From DATJWY01 sp035500775 (GTDB lineage Bacteria; Pseudomonadota; Alphaproteobacteria; Acetobacterales; Acetobacteraceae), in NCBI GenBank assembly GCA_035500775.1, contig DATJWY010000329.1:1-12487 (forward strand): 12,487 bases of DNA. The letters are read 5' to 3'. The translations under genes and the position numbers were made by a program. Of the stretch, positions 1 through 6,465 are shown one piece after another (positions within the stretch are counted from its first letter, which is position 1; every line of letters begins with the position of its first letter). The notes below the pieces were generated by a model, which was given only the letters and a program-made list of their open reading frames with translations, did no database searches and was not told the origin of the DNA.

Positions 1-19
1 ACTTAAAAATATTGGGGGT

Positions 20-62
20 CTGGGGCCTCAAGGCCCCAGTGGGGTTTGGGGCAAAGCCCCAA
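20..62 (+). repeat. Twin-hairpin dispersed repeat, copy 1
   Basis: Two perfect hairpins in tandem. Stem 1 is CTGGGGCC (20-27) pairing with GGCCCCAG (32-39) over loop TCAA. The linker TGGGGT is at 40-45. Stem 2 is TTGGGGC (46-52) pairing with GCCCCAA (56-62) over loop AAA. The layout is the same as in six other copies in this window. It lies in the non-coding stretch past the 3' end of lgt. No T-run follows on either strand, so it is not a textbook intrinsic terminator. REP-like element or RNA-processing site are both possible. Confidence 0.8.
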
Positions 63-108
63 GTCTCTGCGCTTCAACATCAAGCAATCAGGCTCTAAGT
101 AATGGATT

Positions 109-152
109 CCAAAGGCCCAGCCTTTGGCGGGGTCCAGGGGCGGCGCCCCTGG
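109..152 (+). repeat. Twin-hairpin dispersed repeat, copy 2 (just past lgt)
   Basis: Stem 1 is CCAAAGGC (109-116) pairing with GCCTTTGG (120-127). The linker CGGGGT is at 128-133. Stem 2 is CCAGGGGC (134-141) pairing with GCCCCTGG (145-152). Both stems are perfect 8-bp helices with 3-nt loops. It starts 13 nt beyond the lgt stop codon, so on the minus strand it would fold at the 3' end of the hldD-lgt transcript and could protect or end it. No U-tract follows. Confidence 0.8.
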
Positions 153-165
153 CCTTATCTTTTGA

Positions 166-978
166 TCACACCACGGCTGGCCGCCGCCGTGCGGCCCAGG
201 CCATCAGCCCGATCCCCCCGACCAGCATGGGCAAGGAGAGCAGCTGCCCCATCGTCGCCCCGCTCCACAGATAGCCGAGGAACGGGTCAGGCTGCCGGAA
301 GAACTCGCCGGTGATGCGCGCGACGGCGTAACCGGCGAGGAACAGCCCGGTGAGCAGCCCGAACCGCGCCCGCACGGCGGCCGAGCGGGAGGCGATCCAC
401 ATCACCAGGAACAGCACCAGCCCTTCCAGCAGCGCCTGATAGATCTGGCTCGGATGGCGCGGCTCCGGCCCGGCATTCGGAAAAATCATCGCCCAGGGCA
501 GCCAGTCCGGCGCTGGCCGTCCCCACAGCTCGCCATTGATGAAATTGGCGATCCGCCCGAGCCCGAGCCCGATCGGCACCACGATCGCGAGCCGGTCGGC
601 GAAGCCGAGCAGGTTGATCCGGTTCAGCCGGGTGAAGATCAGCAGCGCGACGATGACGCCGAGCGCCCCCCCATGGAAGCTCATCCCGCCCTGCCAGACG
701 GCGAGCAGCGCGGCCGGATGCGAGAAATAGAGCGAGGGCTGGTAGAACAGCACATAGCCGAGCCGTCCCCCGAGCACGACGCCGAGCGTGGCCCAGGAGA
801 GGAAATCGTCGGTCTGCTGCTCCGTCGCGACCACGGGGGTCGCCCGCACCAGCCGCCGCATCACCCGCCAGCCGGCCACCAGCCCCACGATATAGGCGAG
901 GGCGTACCAGTGGATGGAGAGCGGCCCGAGCCGCACCAGCACCGGGTCGAATTGCGGGAACAGCAGGACCGGGATCAT
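166..978 (-). CDS. lgt: Prolipoprotein diacylglyceryl transferase Lgt
   Basis: Lgt moves a diacylglyceryl group from phosphatidylglycerol to the lipobox cysteine of prolipoproteins, the first step of bacterial lipoprotein maturation in the inner membrane. The 270-aa product is normal length and strongly hydrophobic, with several membrane segments. Visible signatures are the HGG motif (H102-G104), the Lgt signature around R142, N145, N148, G149 and E150, the conserved RHPSQIYQALLEG block (174-186), and a C-terminal arginine/EFFRQPDPF block. The ATG at 978 overlaps the hldD stop as ATGA, so translation is probably coupled. An open frame continues upstream in this frame, but it is a shadow of hldD; the family N-terminus begins at MIPVLLFP. 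A repeat hairpin lies just beyond the stop. Confidence 0.97.
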   Translation of the reverse strand: MIPVLLFPQFDPVLVRLGPLSIHWYALAYIVGLVAGWRVMRRLVRATPVVATEQQTDDFLSWATLGVVLGGRLGYVLFYQPSLYFSHPAALLAVWQGGMSFHGGALGVIVALLIFTRLNRINLLGFADRLAIVVPIGLGLGRIANFINGELWGRPAPDWLPWAMIFPNAGPEPRHPSQIYQALLEGLVLFLVMWIASRSAAVRARFGLLTGLFLAGYAVARITGEFFRQPDPFLGYLWSGATMGQLLSLPMLVGGIGLMAWAARRRPAVV

Positions 979-1949
979 CGATACGGGTCCGCCTGCCGCA
1001 GATAATCCTGCACGTAGCGGCGGATGCCTTCCTCCAGCGGGGTGAACTGCCCCTGGTAGCCCGCCGTTCGCAGGCGCTCCATGCTGGCCTGGGTGAAGGA
1101 CTGGTACTGGCCGCGCAGCGAGGCCGGCATGTCGATGAACTCGACCCGCCGCTCCACGCCCGCCGCGTCGCAGACCGCGTGGGCGAGGTCGAGATAGGTC
1201 CGCGCCTGGCCGGTGCCGAGATTGAACAGGCCGGAGGCGGCGGGCGTCTCCAGCAGCCAGAGCATCACATCGACCACGTCCCCGACCCAGATGAAGTCGC
1301 GCGCCTGCGCGCCGTCGGCCAGGCCCTCGCGGTCGGAGCGGAACAGCCGGGCCGGCTTGCCGGCGATGACCTCGTCGTATTTCACCTTCACGACCGAGAT
1401 CATGCCGCCCTTGTGGTACTCGTTCGGGCCGTAGACGTTGAAGAACTTGAGCCCGGCCCATTGCGGCGGGGCCGGCGTCCGCCGTGCGAGCGCGGCCATC
1501 ACCTGCAGGTCGAACACGTGCTTCGACCAGCCATAGAGGTTCAGCGGCCGGAGCTGGTCGAGCAGCGCCGGATCGTCGTCGAACCCCTGCGCGCCGTCGC
1601 CATAGGTCGCGGCCGAGGAGGCGTAGACCAGGCGCACGTTCCGCCGCGCGCAGTAATCCCAGAGCTTGTGCGACAGCTCCACATTGGTGCGCCAGACGAG
1701 GTCGCCGTCGCGCGCCGTCGTCTCGCTGATCGCGCCGAGATGGAATACCATCTCCAGCGGAGGGTGGCCCGCGAGGAAGGCGTCAAGATCCTCGGGGCGG
1801 ACGATCCGGGCGGGCGGATGCGCGGCGAGGTTGCGCCACTTCCCTTCCGCGCCCAGCCAGTCCACGATGATTGTCTCATGCCCGCGGGCCGTAAGCTCCG
1901 CTTGCAGATATGAGCCGATGAAGCCGGCGCCGCCAGTGACCAGAATCAT
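975..1949 (-). CDS. hldD: ADP-L-glycero-D-manno-heptose 6-epimerase HldD
   Basis: HldD inverts C6 of ADP-D-glycero-D-manno-heptose, giving the activated heptose used in the LPS inner core. It is a cytoplasmic NADP-dependent SDR enzyme. The 324-aa product shows the Rossmann loop GGAGFIG (6-12), the catalytic set S112, Y139 and K143 (YxxxK), and the family block FNVYGPNEYHKGGM (170-183), where K180 matches the second catalytic lysine of HldD. RDFIWVGDVVDV, FNLGTG and the C-terminal RGQYQSFTQA block also fit E. coli HldD. These separate it from UDP-glucose epimerases. It is first in a two-gene unit and its stop overlaps the lgt start by 4 nt. The ATG at 1949 begins directly at the MILVTGG strand. 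No Shine-Dalgarno sequence is visible. Confidence 0.95.
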   Translation of the reverse strand: MILVTGGAGFIGSYLQAELTARGHETIIVDWLGAEGKWRNLAAHPPARIVRPEDLDAFLAGHPPLEMVFHLGAISETTARDGDLVWRTNVELSHKLWDYCARRNVRLVYASSAATYGDGAQGFDDDPALLDQLRPLNLYGWSKHVFDLQVMAALARRTPAPPQWAGLKFFNVYGPNEYHKGGMISVVKVKYDEVIAGKPARLFRSDREGLADGAQARDFIWVGDVVDVMLWLLETPAASGLFNLGTGQARTYLDLAHAVCDAAGVERRVEFIDMPASLRGQYQSFTQASMERLRTAGYQGQFTPLEEGIRRYVQDYLRQADPYR

Positions 1950-1957
1950 GGCGGCAG

Positions 1958-1963
1958 GTTATA
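1958..1963 (-). promoter_or_regulatory. Possible -10 element of the hldD-lgt promoter
   Basis: On the minus strand this reads TATAAC, one base from the TATAAT consensus, and ends 8 nt before the hldD ATG. Transcription would start within a few bases of the start codon, which fits the absence of a Shine-Dalgarno sequence and suggests a leaderless or near-leaderless mRNA. No convincing -35 is present. This is inference from sequence alone. Confidence 0.25.
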
Positions 1964-2022
1964 GGCAGGGCGGGCCATCCGAAATAGTCCGCCGGGTTAA
2001 TCATTGTTGACGGAGAGCGCGC

Positions 2023-2310
2023 ATGCGCGAGAAACCTCGCTTCTTCGACGATCTGGCCGGCGTCGCCGGCGGGGCCTTCTCGGCCTTCGCCGGTCTGCGT
2101 GAGGAGGCCGAGGCCCTGGTGCGGGCGCGGGTGGACGAGACGCTGCGGCGACTCGACCTCGCCCGGCGCGAGGAACTGGACGCCGTGCAGGACCTCGCCG
2201 CCAATGCCCGCGCGGCGCAGGAGGCCGCGGAGGCACGGCTGGCCACGCTGGAGGCGCGGGTGGCGGTGCTGGAGCAGGCGCTCGCGGGGCGGGCTAGCAC
2301 CGAGGGGTAA
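2023..2310 (+). CDS. ubiK: UbiK-family ubiquinone biosynthesis accessory factor (BMFP family)
   Basis: UbiK-family proteins assist the multi-enzyme Ubi complex in aerobic ubiquinone synthesis; E. coli UbiK binds lipids and forms a trimeric coiled coil. This 95-aa protein has the same plan: an amphipathic N-terminal region (residues 1-35), then a segment resembling E. coli UbiK (ETLRRLDLARREELDAVQDL, 39-58), then an Ala/Glu/Leu heptad-rich coiled coil (59-88). The start is supported by GGAGAG at 2012-2017, 5 nt before the ATG. The gene is divergent from hldD-lgt across 73 nt and convergent with osmC. An overlapping frame in the same place is a shadow. The family call is good; the exact cellular role here is inferred. 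Confidence 0.88.
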   Translation: MREKPRFFDDLAGVAGGAFSAFAGLREEAEALVRARVDETLRRLDLARREELDAVQDLAANARAAQEAAEARLATLEARVAVLEQALAGRASTEG

Positions 2311-2316
2311 GTAGGG

Positions 2317-2361
2317 CGAGGGGCTCTGCCCCTCGACCCCGCCGGGGGCGAGCGCCCCCGG
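2317..2361 (-). repeat. Twin-hairpin repeat, copy 3, between convergent ubiK and osmC
   Basis: On the plus strand CGAGGGGC (2317-2324) pairs with GCCCCTCG (2328-2335), then ACCCCG (2336-2341), then CCGGGGGCG (2342-2350) pairs with CGCCCCCGG (2353-2361). Read on the minus strand it has the family order stem 1, CGGGGT, stem 2. It nearly fills the 64-nt gap between the ubiK stop and the osmC stop, so a shared bidirectional terminator is a reasonable role. There is no T-run on either side. Confidence 0.8.
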
Positions 2362-2374
2362 ACCCGCGCAAATT

Positions 2375-2800
2375 TCAGTCCAGCAGCTTCGCGTCAAGCG
2401 TGATGGCCGCGTTCAGCAGCTTGGAGACGGGGCAGTTCGCCTTCGCCTTGGCGGCCAGGTCCTCGAATGTCGCGGGATCGGCGCCGGGCACCCGGGCGGT
2501 GAGCGTCAGATGCACGGCGGTGATCACGTAGCCGCCATCCACCAGCTTCAGCGTCACCGCCGCCTTGGTTTCCATGTGGTCGGCGGTAAGCCGCGCCTCG
2601 CCGAGGATCATCGACAGCGCCATGGTGAAGCAGCCGGCATGGGCGGCGCCGATCAGTTCCTCGGGATTGGTGCCGGGCTTGCCCTCGAAGCGGCTGCCGA
2701 AGCCGTACGGATAATCCTTGAGCGCGCCGCTCCCGGTCGAGATCGCGCCCTTGCCGTCCTTGAGCCCACCCTGCCAGACGGCTGATCCGAATGCTGCCAC
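2375..2800 (-). CDS. osmC: OsmC family organic hydroperoxide peroxidase
   Basis: OsmC is a cytoplasmic thiol peroxidase that reduces organic hydroperoxides and is typically induced by osmotic and oxidative stress. The 141-aa product is full length and closely resembles E. coli OsmC: WQGGLKDGKG near the N-terminus, YGFGSRFEG with R37, GTNPEELIGAAHAGCF with E47/E48 and peroxidatic C57, and NCPVS with resolving C123. The OsmC-type rather than Ohr-type pattern is clear. The start chosen is GTG at 2800 because GGAGG (2807-2811) lies 6 nt ahead. An in-frame ATG at 2821 would add seven residues (MSGGRQR) not typical of the family. The gene stands alone between ubiK (convergent) and rppH (upstream, same strand). 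Confidence 0.93.
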   Translation of the reverse strand: MAAFGSAVWQGGLKDGKGAISTGSGALKDYPYGFGSRFEGKPGTNPEELIGAAHAGCFTMALSMILGEARLTADHMETKAAVTLKLVDGGYVITAVHLTLTARVPGADPATFEDLAAKAKANCPVSKLLNAAITLDAKLLD

Positions 2801-2806
2801 GCGTTG

Positions 2807-2811
2807 CCTCC
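2807..2811 (-). promoter_or_regulatory. Ribosome binding site deciding the osmC GTG start
   Basis: The minus strand reads GGAGG inside a longer G-rich run, with 6 nt to the GTG at 2800. This ideal spacing favours GTG over the in-frame ATG at 2821, which would lie upstream of this site. Confidence 0.65.
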
Positions 2812-2841
2812 CCCCGCTCATGCGAGTCGTTGGCAGTGAGA

Positions 2842-2866
2842 AGAGCGCAGGGTGGAAAAGAGTTCC
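2842..2866 (-). promoter_or_regulatory. Weak candidate general-stress (EcfG-type) promoter for osmC
   Basis: The minus strand has GGAAC at 2866-2862, the usual -35 of alphaproteobacterial EcfG promoters. The -10 spaced 16-17 nt away reads CTCT or TCTT rather than the expected CGTT, so the match is only partial. OsmC genes are often under general stress control, which is why it is noted. It could easily be chance. Confidence 0.15.
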
Positions 2867-2948
2867 CGGGGCGCCCAGCCGCAAGGGTGAGCAAGGCGAG
2901 GGGAGGCTGTCGTTCACGGCTGGCATGTCAGGAAAAAACGATTGGTTT

Positions 2949-2994
2949 CCAAAGGCCGCCGGCCTTTGGCGGGGTCCAGGGGCAGAGCCCCTGG
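2949..2994 (+). repeat. Twin-hairpin dispersed repeat, copy 4
   Basis: Stem 1 is CCAAAGGCC (2949-2957) pairing with GGCCTTTGG (2961-2969). The linker CGGGGT is at 2970-2975. Stem 2 is CCAGGGGC (2976-2983) pairing with GCCCCTGG (2987-2994). It is nearly identical to copy 2 apart from the loops and one added pair in stem 1. It sits 48 nt past the rppH stop, in the gap before osmC, where it could mark the end of the ctpA-yibQ-rppH transcript. Confidence 0.8.
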
Positions 2995-3042
2995 CCTTGC
3001 CTTTGAATGCCTGCCCCCACCGCTTATAGAGCGCCCCCGCCG

Positions 3043-3546
3043 TCACCCTTTCCGGGCAAACCCGGCGAAATCCCGCGCCACTACCTCGTAGATCGGCCGC
3101 CGGAAGGCGACCGTCAGCGCCGGGACCGCTTCCAGCCGCTCCCACCGCCAGGCGATGAACTCGGGGTGCGGATCGAGGTCGAGCCGGATATCCGCGTCGG
3201 TGCCGGTGAAGCGCAGCGCGAACCAGCGTTGCTTCTGGCCGCGATATTTCCCCCAGCGCCCGTGGCCGAGCACCTCCGGCGGCAGATCGTAGGTCAGCCA
3301 GTCCGCGTGCTCGCCGATGATCTCGGCGCGGTCGGTGCCGATCTCCTCGCGCAACTCGCGCAACACGGCGTCGCGCGGTTCCTCGCCCTTGTCCAGCCCG
3401 CCTTGCGGCATCTGCCAGGTGCCGGGGGCGTCGAGCGGCCCGGGGATGTCGGCGCGGCGGGCGATCAGCACGCGCCCGTCGGCGTTGAACAGGGCGGCGC
3501 CGACATTGGCGCGGTAGGGCAGGTGCGCGTAGGGATCTTCAGCCAT
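3043..3546 (-). CDS. rppH: RNA pyrophosphohydrolase RppH (Nudix)
   Basis: RppH removes pyrophosphate from the 5' end of triphosphorylated mRNA, which exposes transcripts to RNase E-dependent decay. The 167-aa product has the Nudix box at 49-71 with G49, E55, R63, E64, E67, E68 and G70 all in place. It also carries RppH-specific blocks: PYRANVG (10-16), WQMPQGG (44-50), WLTYDLP (83-89), KYRGQKQRWFALRF (100-113), and HPEFIAWRW (127-135). These separate it from other Nudix enzymes. The ATG at 3546 gives the family N-terminus; the frame stays open further upstream only because it lies inside the yibQ-like gene. It overlaps that gene by 8 nt, indicating translational coupling. Confidence 0.96.
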   Translation of the reverse strand: MAEDPYAHLPYRANVGAALFNADGRVLIARRADIPGPLDAPGTWQMPQGGLDKGEEPRDAVLRELREEIGTDRAEIIGEHADWLTYDLPPEVLGHGRWGKYRGQKQRWFALRFTGTDADIRLDLDPHPEFIAWRWERLEAVPALTVAFRRPIYEVVARDFAGFARKG

Positions 3547-4672
3547 TGCCGTCTCCAGGACCGTCTCCCGTCCGGGGCGGGAGGATGAGGGCGCTGGCCG
3601 GAACCAGCTCGATGCCGCGCGCCGGCAGGGTTCGCGCCCAGGCGGCGATGCGGCGCACCACGGCGGGGCGGGGCGGGCCGGCAAGGCCGAGCGCGGCGCC
3701 GCCCCGGCGGGCCGCCTGCTCCAGCGCGTCCAGCTTCGCGTCGATGGCGTCGGGCGGCTCGTCGAGCACGAGGTCCACCGCCCGGCCGGCGAGCAGGGTG
3801 GGCAGGCCCGCGCCCGGGCGCGGGTCGATATAAAGCAGGCCACGCGCGGCGAGGGTGCGCGCCACCTCGTCGAATTCCGGGGCGTTGGCGGCGAAGCGCT
3901 CGCCGCGCAGCCCGTCCGAGGCGCCGGTGGCGCCGATATAGCCGGCGATCCGGCTCAGCGCCCAGTCCAGGTTACGCCGGTTCAGCCCCGGCCCGGCGCC
4001 GGTCAGCAGCGAGCGGAACCCGGCATCGGTGCGCGGGAAGCCGGCCGGTTCCATCGGGATGGAGATGAGGAATTCGTGCCCGGCGCGGCGGGCCGCCTCC
4101 AGCGCCGGGCCGGTATCGACGGCATAGGCGGAGAAGGCGAGATCCACCGGCCCGGGCAGCAGGCGGATCGCCTCGTCGGTGTCCCGCTCCGCGAGGCCGA
4201 TGCCGCCGATCAGAATGGCGATGCGCGGCTTGCCGTCCGGCGGTGGGGCGGGGCGGGCATAAGCGCGCATCGGCGTGATGCCGAAGGCGCTGATGCGCGG
4301 CAGCGCGCCGTCCGGGAAGGCGGAGGCGGGTTCGAGCAGCGCCGGATCGGGGGGCGGGATCGCGCCCGGCATTGCGTCCGGCCGCGCCACCACGCTGTCG
4401 GGCGGCAGGGTGGCGTCCGCCATGCCGGCGCCGGCGGGGTCGGCGCCTTGCGCATCGGGGGCGGACGCGGACACGCCGGTCCGGGATGCGCCGGTCCTGG
4501 GCGTGGCGGCGTGGGCCGCGACGGGTTTGCCGGCGCCCCGGCCCGGTCCGGACGGGGCCGGCGGGCCGAGCAGTTGCAGGGTCAGCCCGCCGCCGAGCAG
4601 CAGGGTCGCGGTCGCGCCCCAGAACCAGGCGAGGGCGCGCAGGCCGGGGTGCGGGGGCGGTGATGCCGACAC
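3539..4672 (-). CDS. Divergent polysaccharide deacetylase, YibQ/DUF610 family
   Basis: This 377-aa membrane-anchored protein belongs to the Polysacc_deac_2 (YibQ) family, usually beside ctpA and rppH in alphaproteobacteria. Residues 13-36 form one membrane anchor, 37-148 a low-complexity Pro/Ala/Gly linker, and 149-364 the NodB-like fold, recognised by KPRIAILIGGIGL, LLPGPVDLAFSAYA, AGHEFLISIPMEP, IAGYIGATG and ARGLLYIDPRPG. The Asp pair of the classic IDD motif is absent (IGG at 155-157), and the NHMGS-type block reads GATGAS, so catalysis is doubtful. The start is GTG at 4672, with GGAGG at 4681-4685 giving 8-nt spacing. It is 34 nt downstream of ctpA and overlaps rppH by 8 nt. The family is clear; the periplasmic role is unknown. 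Confidence 0.9.
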   Translation of the reverse strand: MSASPPPHPGLRALAWFWGATATLLLGGGLTLQLLGPPAPSGPGRGAGKPVAAHAATPRTGASRTGVSASAPDAQGADPAGAGMADATLPPDSVVARPDAMPGAIPPPDPALLEPASAFPDGALPRISAFGITPMRAYARPAPPPDGKPRIAILIGGIGLAERDTDEAIRLLPGPVDLAFSAYAVDTGPALEAARRAGHEFLISIPMEPAGFPRTDAGFRSLLTGAGPGLNRRNLDWALSRIAGYIGATGASDGLRGERFAANAPEFDEVARTLAARGLLYIDPRPGAGLPTLLAGRAVDLVLDEPPDAIDAKLDALEQAARRGGAALGLAGPPRPAVVRRIAAWARTLPARGIELVPASALILPPRTGDGPGDGNG

Positions 4673-4706
4673 AATGCCCGCCTCCGCCGCCCCGGTTCCC
4701 GATGCC

Positions 4707-6086
4707 TCAGTGCGAGTCGGCGCGGCGCTGCTGCGCCATCCCGTGGACCAGCGCCAACCCCTGCTGGAGCTGGAAATCCGTCTCCGGCTTGGCCGGGTCG
4801 AATTTCGGCCAATCCGTCGGCGGCGCCTTGGGGATGCTGGCCGCGACGGGCGGCAGGTCGTCGCGCGGCGCCGGCGGCTTGGTCGGCTGCGAGGCGCCCT
4901 CGTTCTTCAGCGCGTGGGTCAGATCCGCCTCGCGGTCCGGCAGGAAATGCTGCTCCGCCTCCCGGCTCTCCGAGACCTGCACGTCCGGCGCGATGCCGAG
5001 GCCCTGGATGGAGCGGCCGGAGGGCGTGTAGTAGCGCGCGGTGGTGAGCCGGATGGCGCCGTCGCCTGGCATCGGGATGACGGTCTGCACCGAGCCCTTG
5101 CCGAAACTGCGCGAGCCCAGGATCACCGCGCGGCGATGATCCTGCAGTGCGCCTGCGACGATCTCGCTGGCCGAGGCCGAGCCGCCGTTGATCAGCACCA
5201 CCATCGGCAGGCCGTTCAGCAGGTCGGTGCCTTTGGCGTCCCAGCGCTGGCTTTCCTCCGGGTGGCGGGCGCGGGTGGAGACGATCTCGCCATCCGCGAT
5301 GAAATCCTCGCAGACATCGACCGCCTGATCGAGCAGCCCGCCCGGATTGTTGCGCAGATCGAGGATCACCCCGCGCAGGTTGCCCTTGCTGTCCTGCCGC
5401 AGCTTGTCGATCGCGTCGCGCAGGCCGGGATCGGTGCGCTCGTTGAAGCTGGTCAGCCGGATATAGCCGATGTCGTTGTAGAGCGCGGACTTCACCACCT
5501 GGATGTGGATGATCTCGCGCGTCATGCTGACGTCGATCGGCTTGTCGATGCCTTCGCGCTTGACGGTCAGGCGGATCTTGCTGTCCGGCGGGCCGCGCAT
5601 CCGGTCCACCGCGTCGTTCAGCGACAGGCCCTGCACGGTTTTGCCGTCGAGCGAGAGGATCAGGTCGCCCGCCTTCATGCCGGCGCGGGCGGCGGGGGTG
5701 TCGTCGATCGGGCTCACCACCTTGATCAGACCGTCATCCTGCGTCACCTCAAGGCCGAGGCCGCCGAACTCGCCCTTGGTCTGCACCTGCATGTCGCGGA
5801 ACTGCTTCGCGTCCATGTAGCTGCTGTGCGGGTCAAGGCCGCTCAGCATGCCGTTCAGGGCGTTGTTGATCAGGTCCTTGTCCGGCACCGGCTCCACATA
5901 ATCGGAGCGGACGCGCTCGAACACGTCGCCGAACAGGGTCAGCAGCCGGTAGGTTTCGGCCCGGGAGCTCTCGTCGGCGAGCGCCACAGGGATGCCGAGT
6001 CTCTGGGTCAGCAGGCCGGAGACGGGGCCGGCTGCCACGCCCGCCGTGAAGGCGGCGCCAAGCAGCAGGCCGGTGCGGAATTTCAT
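4707..6086 (-). CDS. ctpA: S41 family C-terminal processing peptidase CtpA
   Basis: A periplasmic serine protease that trims or degrades envelope proteins, in several bacteria including peptidoglycan hydrolases. The 459-aa product has a Sec signal or N-terminal anchor (residues 2-24), the conserved DPHSSYM block (85-91), a PDZ domain (about 100-180, with GGLGLEV and AGMKAGDLILSLDG), and the S41 core: LDLRNNPGGLL, the nucleophile S305 in NGGSASASE, and general base K330 with Q334 in FGKGSVQ. A Pro/Lys-rich tail (about 397-435) precedes a short helix. The ATG at 6086 follows GAGGG by 8 nt; upstream in-frame ATG codons would place non-hydrophobic residues before the signal. It heads the ctpA-yibQ-rppH run. 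EnvC, a frequent upstream partner, is not here. Confidence 0.94.
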   Translation of the reverse strand: MKFRTGLLLGAAFTAGVAAGPVSGLLTQRLGIPVALADESSRAETYRLLTLFGDVFERVRSDYVEPVPDKDLINNALNGMLSGLDPHSSYMDAKQFRDMQVQTKGEFGGLGLEVTQDDGLIKVVSPIDDTPAARAGMKAGDLILSLDGKTVQGLSLNDAVDRMRGPPDSKIRLTVKREGIDKPIDVSMTREIIHIQVVKSALYNDIGYIRLTSFNERTDPGLRDAIDKLRQDSKGNLRGVILDLRNNPGGLLDQAVDVCEDFIADGEIVSTRARHPEESQRWDAKGTDLLNGLPMVVLINGGSASASEIVAGALQDHRRAVILGSRSFGKGSVQTVIPMPGDGAIRLTTARYYTPSGRSIQGLGIAPDVQVSESREAEQHFLPDREADLTHALKNEGASQPTKPPAPRDDLPPVAASIPKAPPTDWPKFDPAKPETDFQLQQGLALVHGMAQQRRADSH

Positions 6087-6278
6087 TCTGTCATCCCTCT
6101 GTCGCGCCCCCGCCCCCGCGAGGCAACGCACTACGACATACGCCATGCCGGGCAAAAATCCCGTTTACGCCAGCCCCGGAGCCCATGCCCTTTTTGGGCG
6201 TGGACATCGGGTCCGAGGCTGCCGATCCGGATGCCGGGCAGACCACGACTCTGCCGGCCCGGAGGCAAACCTGGGAAA

Positions 6279-6307
6279 ATCGTAGAGCGGCAACGGCCCG
6301 GATGCAA
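6279..6307 (-). promoter_or_regulatory. Candidate sigma-70 promoter for ctpA-yibQ-rppH
   Basis: The minus strand reads TTGCAT (6307-6302), then a 17-nt spacer, then TACGAT (6284-6279). The -10 matches four of six consensus bases and the -35 three of six, at ideal spacing. Transcription would begin near 6272 and leave a leader of about 185 nt before the ctpA ATG. It is the best match I found in this gap. Confidence 0.35.
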
Positions 6308-6390
6308 ATACCCGCGCCTGGACAGCCGTGCGTGAAAACAAGGCGATAGCGTAATAGTTAACGACCGGATCGAGGGACTCATCCGTAAGG

Positions 6391-6434
6391 GCAGGGGCGC
6401 CGCCCCTGCACCCCGTCAAAGGCTGAGCCTTTGA
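6391..6434 (-). repeat. Twin-hairpin dispersed repeat, copy 5
   Basis: On the plus strand GCAGGGGC (6391-6398) pairs with GCCCCTGC (6402-6409), then ACCCCG, then TCAAAGGC (6416-6423) pairs with GCCTTTGA (6427-6434). In its own (minus) orientation it is the copy 2/4 type, but both outer base pairs differ from copy 2: C-G became T-A in stem 1 and C-G became G-C in stem 2, each compensated. It lies 31 nt past the DUF4159 gene stop and may end the moxR transcript. Confidence 0.8.
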
Positions 6435-6465
6435 AATCCGTTACTTTTTTTGCGTACACCCGGCT

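Larger units (their letters stand above)
6087..6465. other. Intergenic region upstream of ctpA (379 nt)
   Basis: No convincing gene is present: short open frames of about 80 codons on both strands lack recognisable domains and a ribosome site. The region holds a candidate ctpA promoter (6279-6307), a leader of about 185 nt with only small inverted repeats (for example GCCC-TTTTT-GGGC near 6187-6199), the twin-hairpin copy 5 (6391-6434), and a 7-T run (6445-6451). No envC remnant can be recognised. Confidence 0.6.

Noticed and set aside
2375..3145. A 256-codon reading of osmC extended far upstream
   Set aside because: The extra N-terminus runs through the twin-hairpin repeat and is low in complexity; OsmC proteins are about 140 residues.
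4275..6335. A 686-codon plus-strand frame opposite yibQ and ctpA
   Set aside because: No recognisable domain, no ribosome site, and it fully overlaps two well-supported genes in antisense.
6131..6419. Small minus-strand genes of 83-84 codons upstream of ctpA
   Set aside because: No family resemblance and no ribosome site; one includes part of the repeat. Treated as non-coding leader.
6391..6451. Intrinsic terminator made from repeat copy 5 and the nearby 7-T run
   Set aside because: The T-run is on the plus strand and 10 nt from the hairpin, while the flanking genes are on the minus strand, where it would be an A-run before the hairpin.
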